Source: Heligmosomoides polygyrus polygyrus (taxonomy: Eukaryota > Nematoda > Chromadorea > Rhabditida > Heligmosomidae). From it: a stretch of DNA of 64,000 nt. Where the stretch lies: positions 4,278,001-4,342,000 of the forward strand of contig OX377203.1 in NCBI GenBank assembly GCA_947396885.1. Direction: 5' to 3'. The notes below the pieces were generated by a model. That model had not been told where the DNA came from, made no database searches, and saw only the letters and a list, made by a program, of their open reading frames with translations. The position numbers and the translations under genes were made by a program. Of the stretch, positions 55,424 through 63,800 are shown piece after piece (the first letter of the stretch is position 1; each line of letters opens with the position of its first letter).

Positions 55424-56170
55424 TTAACACTTTAACGACAATATGAGCCACCTGTGCGCATAAATAATTTCGCGCTATTTTTTCTGGTTTTTTCTGTTGG
55501 TTCTTAAAGATGTTTTTTCTACTGACTAATCACCTGTGATAGGTTCAACAAGGTTCAACAGCAATAAGCAAGAAAAACGTCGTTGCTTTCATTACGTACA
55601 TAGAATTTTTAAAAATTCACTAGGAAGTAGACCAATTCTACAATCAAAGCAATTCAAGTCAGTCTTTTTTGCTCATAGTTCGCCCACGAGGCGATTTGGA
55701 GTGCTGATCACGAACCCGACATCCGTTTTCGAAATTTCGGCTAATTACGGCACGGTAGGTGCGGGTGAATAAGGCTCTCTCGGCGTCATCGTCACCGCTT
55801 TGCACAAATTTCGTCTACGAGACCGTGACTCCAACAGCCTTTCTCATCCGTACCTACCGTAACCTGCCGCATTCTCCGAGATTTCGAATACAGGATGTCA
55901 GATTTGTGATCAGCACCCCCAAATTAACTCCTTGGGCGAACTTTCGGCGAAAAAAGACTAAATTGAATCGATTTCATTGTAGATTTGGTCTCCTTAATAG
56001 TATTTTTTTAATTCGATATACTTAATCAAAGCAACGACATTTTTCTTGCTTATTGCTGTTGGACATTCTCCTATCACAGGTGATTAAGGATCAGAAAAAA
56101 ACCCATATAAACGTGCAAGAAACAAAAAGTGGTTTGCGAGGGATATTGTGAGCCACGGGTGGCTCATAGG
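55424..56170. mobile_element. piggyBac-like palindromic element
   Basis: It begins TTAACACTTTAACGACAATA, then GAGCCACCTGTG. The far end has GAGCCACGGGTGGCTC near 56151. The arms pair through CACCTGTGATAGG, CAGCAATAAGCAAGAAAAAC and their complements near 56030-56085. The right terminal TTAA is not seen, so that end is lost or diverged. Another palindrome is nested at 55680. Confidence 0.6.
55680..55935. mobile_element. Nested palindrome related to 38268-38734
   Basis: GGAGTGCTGATCACGAACCC and CGAAATTTCGGCTAATTACG at the left are mirrored by TCTCCGAGATTTCGAATACA and GTGATCAGCACCCCCAAA. It lacks the outermost ends seen in the 38-kb copy. Confidence 0.6.
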
Positions 56171-56225
56171 GCGCGCGTGGGCGTGACCATTGAGCGCTTC
56201 AGCATTGGCATGGAGCCCTGAGGGC

Positions 56226-56362
56226 ATGGGGCCACACTCATCAACCGCTTACCGCCTTCTAACGGTGAAAATACCGCCAAATCCCCTGATATGACAAATT
56301 CATCAGCATCACGTTTGCCGGTATTTTCACCGTTAGAGGGCGGTAAGCGGTTGAATCTGGGC
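56226..56362. mobile_element. Hairpin MITE, 'TTCATCAACCGCTTACCGCC' family
   Basis: GGGGCCACACTCATCAACCG and CTTACCGCCTTCTAACGGTG at the left. CACCGTTAGAGGGCGGTAAG and CGGTTGAATCTGGGCCC at the right (four bases lost in TTGATGAATC). Confidence 0.78.
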
Positions 56363-56379
56363 CCAGGTAGTAAAGCTTT

Positions 56380-56795
56380 TTGGAACAGTGGTGTGCGTTT
56401 TAGTTAAATTGTTAAATTTTGTTACAAGTATGGATAGCTGCGTAATATTGTTTCAATCGAAAAATATCACTGAGACTGTTTCATGTACCATTTTCGTGAA
56501 AGCAGGCACTTTTAAATGAAACCTTACAATAACATGAGAGTGAGTCTGAAAGGATGCTGATATAAGTTTTAATATAATTCATCTCGGAATTGTTCGTTTT
56601 TGTTTGGAAGGTGTTCAGTTTGATTTCGAAAGTTCAATTCAAAAAATTCAAAAAAAAATTCAAGAAATACCAAGGGTTTCATTTGAAAGTGCCTACCTGT
56701 CGTGAAGAAGTTGCATAAAACGGTCCCACTGTTGTTTTTGATTGAAACAGTACCCATACTTTCTAACGAAATTTAACGACTTATCGAAAACGCAT
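56380..56795. mobile_element. Palindromic element related to 49715-51575
   Basis: GTGTGCGTTTTAG and AAATTTTGTTACAAGTATGG at the left, and CATACTTTCTAACGAAATTT, CGAAAACGCATACC at the right. TTTTAAATGAAACC and GGTTTCATTTGAAAGTGCCT pair inside. This copy lacks the MITE insertion and so represents the empty form. Confidence 0.65.
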
Positions 56796-57234
56796 ACCCC
56801 GGTTTTGGATCTCATAGCTTGTAGATTTGATAGTGGAGAGTTTTGAATCTGAAATTTTTTTTTAGAAAGTTCGTCGTCAGAAATGTGGAGCTCTTGTGGT
56901 GAAAAGGCTCTAAAGAAAAATATGTTTCTTTGATTTTTTCCTGATTAATCATCCCTCCTCCGCCACTACGTAGGCCACTTTCACGACCAGTACCATATTT
57001 TCTTCATCTAACCGGACTTGACGCCGTTGTGCATCAGCTCTTTAAGCGCATCAGCCTTGATATGCCGTGATTGGCGGACTGGGCCGTGAACGTTGTGGAC
57101 CATTTAATCGATATCAATCAATAATCGATTGTACGTTTGACTACTTGACCGGGTGACAACCTTACATGTTTCGACATTTCAGAGGGTATGTAAAGCTGTG
57201 ATGTGATGGGCTACTTACGCCTATAATCGAAATC

Positions 57235-57450
57235 AGTCAATAATTATTGATTTTATTACTTCTCTGCTGTTTTCCCTAACGTTGTGGTGGGCAAAGTGCG
57301 ACGCATGAGACTTGCAATTTGCAAATAAATAAATAAATAAATATGCTTTGAATAAACTCGCAAATAAATAAATAAATTAGCCTACACCAACAAATTTGAC
57401 CAGGGAAAACAGCAGAAGTGATAGAATCAATAATTATTGATTGATGTCCA
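57235..57450. repeat. Short palindrome with AATA microsatellite loop
   Basis: GTCAATAATTATTGATTTTA and CTTCTCTGCTGTTTTCCCT are mirrored by AGGGAAAACAGCAGAAGTG and GAATCAATAATTATTGATTG. (AAAT)n runs fill the loop at 57325-57375. 56800-57234 shows nothing recognisable. Confidence 0.65.
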
Positions 57451-57466
57451 TTTATCAAATTGTGTG

Positions 57467-58100
57467 CGTGTGTAACGCAGTCGGAGCAGGTGCCGGCTGT
57501 CTCGCGCATTCCGATCCAAGGTTCTTGTTTCAGATTTTCCGAACAGGGCCAATCAAACTTTCCATCCCTCCGGGGAAACTGGTACCAGACTTGTCTGGGA
57601 AGGATTAAGCGCTGACTTGTTCATCGGCTCGCCATTGCAAATCGTTGTATGGCCAAATACGCATTCAATTCGCCCCCACACATCCCGTAGAAGTAAAATG
57701 CATGGTGTATCCCAAAAAGGGGTTGAATAACACCGTCCTTTACGTTTATCCTTTAGACAAATTGCGCTCTCTAAGATAATGCAGGAAATTGTCGGACTTT
57801 GTTATGATAAAAGATAAAAAGATAAAGGACGGCGTTACTCAGCAATTCCTTTGGGGAGCGCCACGTATTCTACTTCTACGGGATGTCGCGGAGGTGATTT
57901 GAATGCGTATTTGGCCATAATGACCTTCGGTGGCCGATGAACAAGTCAGCGCGTAATCCTTCCCGGATAAGTCTGGTATCAGTTTCCCCGGAGGGATGGA
58001 AAGTTTGGTTGGCCTGGGCGGATAATCCGATCCAAGAACCATGGATCGGAATGCATGCGAAAGCCGGCGCCTCCTCCGACTGCGCTACCACGTGACCCTT
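57467..58100. repeat. Inverted pair of tRNA-SINEs
   Basis: The plus copy 57467-57745 (GTGTAACGCAGTCGGAGCAG; tail ACATCCCGTAGAAGTAAAAT, CACCGTCCTTTACGTTTATC) and the minus copy 57822-58100 (GATAAAGGACGGCGTTACTC; CTACTTCTACGGGATGTCGC; GGAGGCGCCGGC near the head) face each other tail to tail. About 75 bp lies between. 58101-58459 holds no recognised feature before exon 3. Confidence 0.75.
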
Positions 58101-58459
58101 TGTTCCTTTTCGGTTTGCTTTTCTCTAGGGTGATGGGTATTCATCACCAGGTCCACTGAACAAGGCGGAAATTCTCGTTTAGTTCAACACATTGTGATTT
58201 GTGACGTCTTCGTAAAGGTCGACATTCCTGCGACCGCTCCCAGAGAACCGGTCCCGAAAGTGTAAATCAATTCCAAGAGTTTAAGTAGGAAGAGTACGAG
58301 TGTCCTTCAGCGAGCGATTAGAGACGCTGTTGTTGTACTATTTATTGACGTGATGATGTCCTATTGCGACGAAAAAATTGCCTGGTAGGATTAAAGGCAT
58401 GCTGGCACTTAGCTTAGAGGCTTGTTAAGTAGCACTGTCCTCAATTGGCGCAATTTCAG

Positions 58460-58532
58460 AAGCCCCAGCGAGGTCGGCCAGTCGTGTCGTGGCAGCATCA
58501 ATCTGCAGGAGGCGCGCATCTTGTCTGATAAG
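58460..58532 (+). CDS. OSBP-like gene, exon 3: middle of the PH domain
   Basis: It encodes (R)SPSEVGQSCRGSINLQEARI then LSDK. The SxxEV-xxxCRGxINL pattern is the strand-4/5 region that follows SYYR in OSBP-class PH domains. The acceptor is CAATTTCAG (58459) and the donor AAG/GTCGGT (58533). The exon enters with one base completing the Arg codon begun by exon 2 (AG+A) and leaves in phase 0. The spliced reading SYYRSPSEV is uninterrupted. The donor GTCGGT is weaker than those of the first exons. Intron 2 upstream is about 13.0 kb and contains alternative exon 1b. Confidence 0.88.
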
Positions 58533-58653
58533 GTCGGTCTTCGATGTTTAGTCACGTGGTCTGAGTCATTTTCGCTTTTGTTTTCTTGTTTGATTCCGTT
58601 TGGGATCACGGTCTTCCTTTTTATCACTTTGTATTTCAAATATATTTATTTTT

Positions 58654-59032
58654 GGATCTATCCTAGTCCGGGGGGCCACATAACTAAAAAGTAGGCAACA
58701 AAATTAATTGAAACTTACCGAGCGGCTCCTAGAGAACGAGCTGGAACCTAAAAGAAACCGAAAACGAGCGAACAAACGAAAAAGAAATAAAAAACCGCCG
58801 CGGTTTACAACCGTCTCAGCGGAGAAAGAGCGACGGAATGGAGGCATGCCGCGTGCTAGCCGCCGGCTGACATGTCATAACCAGGATCTAACATGGTGAG
58901 GAGGGCAAATAACTTTGCCTGCTTACAACCGCAAGAAATGTAATTTTTTCGTTTTTTTCTTCATGACTTTTCTTGTTTAGGTCTCATGTTGTTCTGTAGG
59001 AGCCGCCCCCCCCCCCGGACTAGGATAGATCC
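58654..59032. mobile_element. Non-autonomous transposon with 8-bp target duplication (copy 3)
   Basis: TTATTTTT (58646-58653) and TTATTTCT (59033-59040) differ at one base. Ends GGATCTATCCTAGTCCGGGG and CCCGGACTAGGATAGATCC. A single copy of the internal CATGTCATAACCAGGATCTA unit explains its shorter length. Confidence 0.82.
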
Positions 59033-59095
59033 TTATTTCTTTATATATGTTTTATTAATGTTGCTGTTGTATTATATTATATATGGGGACATTCA

Positions 59096-60826
59096 TTATA
59101 TGGGGTGTTTCAAAAAAATGTATACACTATTGAAAGCTAATCTTGAGAAAATAAAAATTTTCTGACGTATGAGCAGTATGGAGTGCGCCAGGCAGTCGTC
59201 TGAAATGTTGCGTTTTACACGCGATTGATTGTGTTCTGTCTGAATACTTGTTTCAGTTTCTTCACGAAGTGTCTGTTTCGATTGATTTGCGCTTCTTTTA
59301 AGATTTATAATTTAAAAAACGCTATGGCAAGCAAAAAAAAACGCAGGGTACCTTAAAAAATGCAGGTTCTGTTTGAAAGGTTCTAATATTGCTGCTACTG
59401 AAGCTTCTGAAGATATTTGAGACTCATATGAAAGCGCAGGGCAGTGAGATTACTGTGGCGTGCAAATAGCCAGGATTGCGCCGCGCCTCGCCTGAAGACC
59501 TACATTTCAGACTCGATTAATTATGCATGAGCTGAATGCTTGTCGCAGTCTTGCTACTACTTGGCCTGATTAATCTGTGTTGTGCTTCTTTCAACGTTTA
59601 GAACTTGGCAATCATGCGAAAGACACGTGACATGCGAGTCTGTTGATTGTACAATATAAATGCGAGCAGGAGCCGCATTTTCCAAGACGGATTCTGTGAA
59701 CTGATGACGCAACATTCAATAATGGAGAGATTTATCGATATAATTGCATACTGGGCGACGAAAAACGTCTGAACACAGCACAGGTTAATCTGGCCAAGAG
59801 GGGACAAGATTGTAACAGGCGTTCAGCCGATGTAGGACCTATCGTAGTCCGGGGGGGGGGGGGGAGGGGGCATATAACTAAAAAGCATGTAATAAATCGA
59901 CTCGAGGCTTACCAACCAGCTCCCGCAGAAGAAGATAGGACCTGAACGAAACAAAAAAACAACAACAGACAAACAAAAAATAAAACCGCCGCGGTTTTAC
60001 AACCGGCTCGGCGGGCAAAGAGCAACGCAATGGAGGCTTGCCGCGTGCTACCAGTGTCTGACATGTTATAACCAGGGTCTAGCATGGTGAGGAGGGCGCA
60101 CAAAAGCCGCATGCCGCGTGCTGACAGCCGCCTGACGTGTTATAATCAGGATCTAGCATGGTGAGGAGGGCACATAACTTTGCTTGCTTACAACTGTGAC
60201 GAAAAAATGTAATTTTTCCGTTTTTTCGTCGGGAATTCTTCTAGTTTAGGTCCTATTTTGTTCTGCAGGATCCGCTCGCTAAGCTTCAAGTCGATTTATT
60301 ACATACCTTTTAGTTATTTGGCCTCCTGGAACAGGATAGATCCCGACGTACAACTAATCGAGTTTGAAATGCAAGGTTTCAGGCAGGGGCATAGTGCAAT
60401 CTTGACTATTTGCACGTTACAGAGTACTTGATATCCTGTGTTTTCGTATGATTCTCAAACATCTTCAAAAGATTCACTAGCAGTAGTGTTAGAACCATTC
60501 AAATACTGCCTGCGGACCCTGCGTTTAGGATACCCTGTGTTTTTTGCAAACCATAGTGTGTTTTTAAGTCTTAAACCTTAAGAGGAGTACAAATCAATCG
60601 AAACGATTACTTTTTTAAGAAATTATAACAAGTACTCAAAAACACAATCAATATAGTGTATAATTCTAAATTTTGAACGTGTGCATGGCGCATTCCATGC
60701 CGTTTATATGTCAGAAAGTTTCTATCTTCTTAAGCTTTAATATTGGCTTTAACTTCCTTATTATCTTTATTGTGAGCAAAGTTATCACGTTTTAAACAGT
60801 GTATACATTTTTAGAGTATATTGTTA
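59096..60826. mobile_element. Palindromic element (copy 2) with nested insertion
   Basis: GGGGTGTTTCAAAAAAATGT and ATACACTATTGAAAGCTAAT start it, and TTTTAAACAGTGTATACATT ends it. The body matches 21838-23087 (CACGCGATTGATTGTGTTC, GAGTTTGAAATGCAAGG). The 8-bp-TSD element at 59835 splits the centre. Confidence 0.75.
59835..60342. mobile_element. Non-autonomous transposon with 8-bp target duplication (copy 4)
   Basis: CCGATGTA (59827-59834) and CCGACGTA (60343-60350) differ at one base. Ends GGACCTATCGTAGTCCGGGG and AACAGGATAGATC. It holds two internal direct copies of the ATAACCAGG-TCTAGCATGG unit and is more diverged than copies 1-3. The empty site exists in the related palindrome near 22607 (GCCCATGCATAAATC). 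Confidence 0.78.
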
Positions 60827-60889
60827 AGATATTTTTAGCATTATTATTATTTTTACTATATTTGATTTCATTTCTTTTGAAAAATGTGG

Positions 60890-61090
60890 TGCAGTCGGTA
60901 GAAGGTGTCGCTGTCACGCGATAGAGTCGATCGATATGCGTTCGATTCCTCGCCCAGGCCGACATAACTTTCCTTATGGTTTGGTTTGGTGAATTGATAC
61001 GAGACCTCATTGAGACGTTTACCTGTTGGGCTTCTCGTTCAGTTCCAGATGATTTCACCACATCAATGAAAAGTACGATGCATGGCGCAC
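60890..61090 (+). repeat. tRNA-derived SINE, second type
   Basis: GTGGTGCAGTCGGTAGAAGG (box A) and CGTTCGATTCCTCGCCC (box B) are about 45 bp apart, then CCGACATAACTTTCC, with ACGATGCATGGCGCACTCC at the tail. Boxes are better preserved than in the dominant family. Confidence 0.6.
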
Positions 61091-61189
61091 TCCATAGATT
61101 GCTGGCCCATTACGTTAATCTTGTTTCGCAGTTCTTTATCACTGATTTCTTGCTTACACATATGTTGTTATACTTTACATAAATAAACT

Positions 61190-61400
61190 ATGTCTTGTCT
61201 TTATGCGTGTGTCCGTTTGTCCCTACGTCCATCCGCGCAAAATTAATGGCCGTACTGAGCGGGTTTTGCAGCAGTTGGGAACCAGTCAGATCGCGTCGGA
61301 TGGGCGTGCCTTCCAGAGATAGTGCATGCGATCTGTAGCCTGATCGGCGCGCTCCCACTTCCCAATGCTGCCCGCCTTCGCGACATGCACCGGGTTGGGT
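61190..61400. repeat. CCAATCAG-family repeat with a GTGTCCG head
   Basis: GCGTGTGTCCGTTTGTCCCT and GCGCAAAATTAATGGCCGTA match the 505-bp tandem near 52250. AACCAGTCAGATCGCGTCGG and CCCAATGCTGCCCGCCTTCG match 5063 and 45680. It lies directly before exon 4. Confidence 0.5.
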
Positions 61401-61426
61401 CACTGATTTATAAGTACGCTTTGCAG

Positions 61427-61559
61427 ATCACTAACAACATTGTCATATCGGCGTCATCGCAGACGTTTCACTTGAAGGCGGGAAATGACGTGGATCGGCA
61501 GAAATGGCTCAGCGCCCTGGAGTATTCTCGTCACAAAGCGATACGGCAGGCCGAGAGCG
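61427..61559 (+). CDS. OSBP-like gene, exon 4: C-terminal part of the PH domain
   Basis: It encodes ITNNIVISASSQTFHLKAGN then DVDRQKWLSALEYSRHKAIR and QAES. This is the final strands and C-terminal helix of the PH domain; the helix contains the near-invariant PH tryptophan (KWLSALE). The TFHLKA-xx-VxRQ-WxxALE pattern is typical of OSBP/ORP4. The acceptor is TTTGCAG (61426), phase 0, and the donor G/GTGAGG (61560), phase 1. The open frame runs on into EESSSLLF, but the donor and loss of similarity place the end at 61559. Downstream exons for the coiled coil, FFAT motif and sterol-binding ORD lie beyond the window. No further exon is recognised up to 64000. Confidence 0.9.
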
Positions 61560-61874
61560 GTGAGGAATCATCTTCCCTTCTTTTTTCGTCGTTTTCTTTT
61601 TTTTTTCGTGTTAATTGCTATTGCTGAACCAGAAAAAGACTATCCTTTTTGCTTAATGCGAGCTTATACCATCATGGTTCCTACTTTATTGGTTCATCGC
61701 GTTGAAGAAGCATTGATATTGATTACGTTAATCAGTGGATACCATGTCGGTCGCTTTCTTATTGTTGCGCGTCACACGGCGATTGAGGTATGAATCTTCT
61801 TTGCGCGAAAAATCGATATCTATGGCGGTCGTGGTGCCGCATCGCGTGGCGGTGCAAGTATAAACTACTACTAA

Positions 61875-62191
61875 GGCAGGAATTATACTTCAGCCGCGTC
61901 ATGGAAGCTACCTGTATCGATTAAGTGGCACAGAAAATCGATATCATTCCCACTGGTTGCTATTTCTGATCCTAAAAGAGATTATTTTTTAAAGCGAGCT
62001 TGCACCATGGTTAATACTTTAGCGTATTTCGTGAAGCTTTGCAACACGGCGGTTGACGTACGATGTTCATCTACGGATGATTTATACTTCAGTCGCGCGA
62101 GGTTGTAGCGTTATGGACGCTACCAATATCGATTAATACTATCGATATTGGTAGCTTTGGTTGGGTACGCAGCTGAAGTATAAGTTCCGCC
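61875..62191. mobile_element. Harbinger-like MITE with TAA duplication
   Basis: TAA at 61872-61874 and 62192-62194. Ends GGCAGGAATTATACTTCAGC and GCTGAAGTATAAGTTCCGCC. The interior ATACTTCAGTCGCGCGAG and TACCAATATCGATTAAT form a further inner hairpin, so the copy may be two elements in one. Confidence 0.7.
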
Positions 62192-62194
62192 TAA

Positions 62195-62406
62195 GGACCT
62201 GTTCATACTTCGCGACAACAGCGACAAGAGCGACGAGAGCGCAGCTCGCGGAAATATGAACAGGCGACAGCAGCGACTGGAGCGACTAGGGCGACAAGAG
62301 CGGCGATCGAGTATGAACAGTTTTCGGCGGCGCGCGCTCGGTTTTAATCGATATGCATGTTTTGCACGGGCGACAAGTCGCTCTTGCGCGAAGTATGAAC
62401 AGCCCC
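62195..62406. mobile_element. Harbinger-like MITE abutting the previous one
   Basis: It shares TAA 62192-62194 with its neighbour; TTA follows at 62407-62409. Ends GGACCTGTTCATACTTCGCG and CGCGAAGTATGAACAGCCCC. The interior has GCGACA/GAGCGA words and TTTTAATCGATATGCATGTT, as in 5973 and 14252. Confidence 0.78.
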
Positions 62407-62409
62407 TTA

Positions 62410-63262
62410 GGGATTTAATGTATCGCTAGTGCAACTAAGCAGTACAATACTTGTTCTATTAGTACTGTGGGCGGACATAATTTTCTGTGAGTAGATCACT
62501 AGTGTGATTAAATCGGTTTGCTTCTGTTTATATATTTCATTAGTTTAGTCAAGAAAGCTACTTGTAAAATTCGCGTGAAACTTACCGAAAAGTGGAGGGT
62601 CTTCACCCACTGGTGACCGACCTTGCTCCGGTAGTTCAACAGAATTCGAAACATAAGGGTACCTGATTTGCTTCACGCTGCAAGCTTTTTTCTAACAATA
62701 TTCGACGAAATTTCAATGGCGGGAGTTTGAAACAAATGCGTTGCGTCACATTTTAATCCGTTTCAATGCTCGACCGCTTATGCTTATGGAATTCCGTTCA
62801 CCTACCGGTGAACTTTCACTGTTGAGCCGAATTCTTTACGTCGCTATGTTGAATCATCGTCGGCACCACCGTCTGCAGAGTTTCAAGGACATCCTCGCCA
62901 CATCTGTGCGGCATCGTCCTACATAAACGCCGAATTTTTCTATGCAGGAAAGAGAAGTTGACCAGAAATGACTGGCCAAACTGTGGCCAGTGCTATCAGT
63001 GATTGATTGCGCTGCAATCTGCCAGAATGATTGGTTGCACTTCCTCTTTTCTGCTCTCTGTTCCGTAGAATCACCCAAAAAGGAACTTGAATAGGTCAAA
63101 ATCTGTCTTTCTACGCTTGCTTCTGTCGCACAAGCCGCAGTTAGCTTAAGTCGAAAGTCAATAAAAAGGGAAATTGTGATCAGCCAGTTTGTCCGTGTGT
63201 GCGTCTGTCCACGCATCACGGATGGAACTCACGAGACGTAAGCTCTTTCGAGCGTTGATCTC
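62410..63262. other. Unassigned
   Basis: No exon or shared repeat found, apart from a GTGTGTGCGTCTGTCCACGC phrase near 63193 that resembles the head of the 61190 repeat. Confidence 0.3.
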
Positions 63263-63264
63263 GA

Positions 63265-63480
63265 ATTTATGCCAGTTTCACGTCAAGTTAGACACTTTTC
63301 AAGCCATATTGGGCACTTTTCTAAGCAGGTTAAATCGCGACATTCTAAACAAGAAAACGGTGCAAACTCTTTCTTCTTTTGGCACAAAAAATTGCAGTCT
63401 TCCTGGAATTTGAAACAAGCTTTCAACTGTTATTTTTCATTAAAAATCAAATTTTTATAAAATTTCAAACAGTGTTTTCA
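63265..63480 (+). mobile_element. Left arm of a Foldback-like element
   Basis: TTTCACGTCAAGTTAGACAC, TTTTCAAGCCATATTGGGCA and CTTTTCTAAGCAGG give the 21-bp-period units. The AAATTTTTATAAAATTTC stretch follows, as in other copies. The matching right arm is not in the window. Confidence 0.5.
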
Positions 63481-63534
63481 CTTATTGGAGAAGATGGATT
63501 AAAAATTTAGAAGAGTCCACGATGTTGAGAAATA

Positions 63535-63800
63535 GTATCTATCTCAAGCCACTCTAAGATTGGTAACACAGACAGCACTCAGGCTAACGTTTCGGCGTTC
63601 TCGCCTTTTTTCAGAGCCCCAAACTTGGGTAATTAAACCTGGGTAAGTTGGGTAACTTTAAGTTGGGTAGGATTAATTACCCACGTTTGAGGCTCTGAAG
63701 AAGGCGAGGACGCCGAAACGTTAGCCTGAGTGCTGTCTGTGTTACCAATCTTGGAGTGGCTTGAGATAAATATTATTTCTCAACATCGTGGACATGCCAC
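63535..63800. repeat. Inverted pair of Penelope-type terminal motifs (best copy)
   Basis: CAAGCCACTCTAAGATTGGT and AACACAGACAGCACTCAGGC at the left are mirrored by GCCTGAGTGCTGTCTGTGTT and ACCAATCTTGGAGTGGCTTG. The right arm reads CTCTGAAGAAGGCGAGGACG then CCGAAACGTTAGCC; the left arm carries its complement. The centre holds several GGGTAATTAA/TTAATTACCC words. The last 200 bp of the window have Foldback-like TTTGAAATCAAACT words but no clear element. Confidence 0.7.

Noticed and set aside
28645..58899. Similar ~64-codon frames in two copies of the 8-bp-TSD element (28645-28839 and 58708-58899)
   Set aside because: The similarity follows from the repeat itself. The frame is absent or broken in the other two copies, and the protein resembles nothing known.
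63700..63745. Active hammerhead ribozyme
   Set aside because: Only the CUGANGA...GAAA order fits. I could not find a stem III with a UH cleavage site or a complementary stem I.
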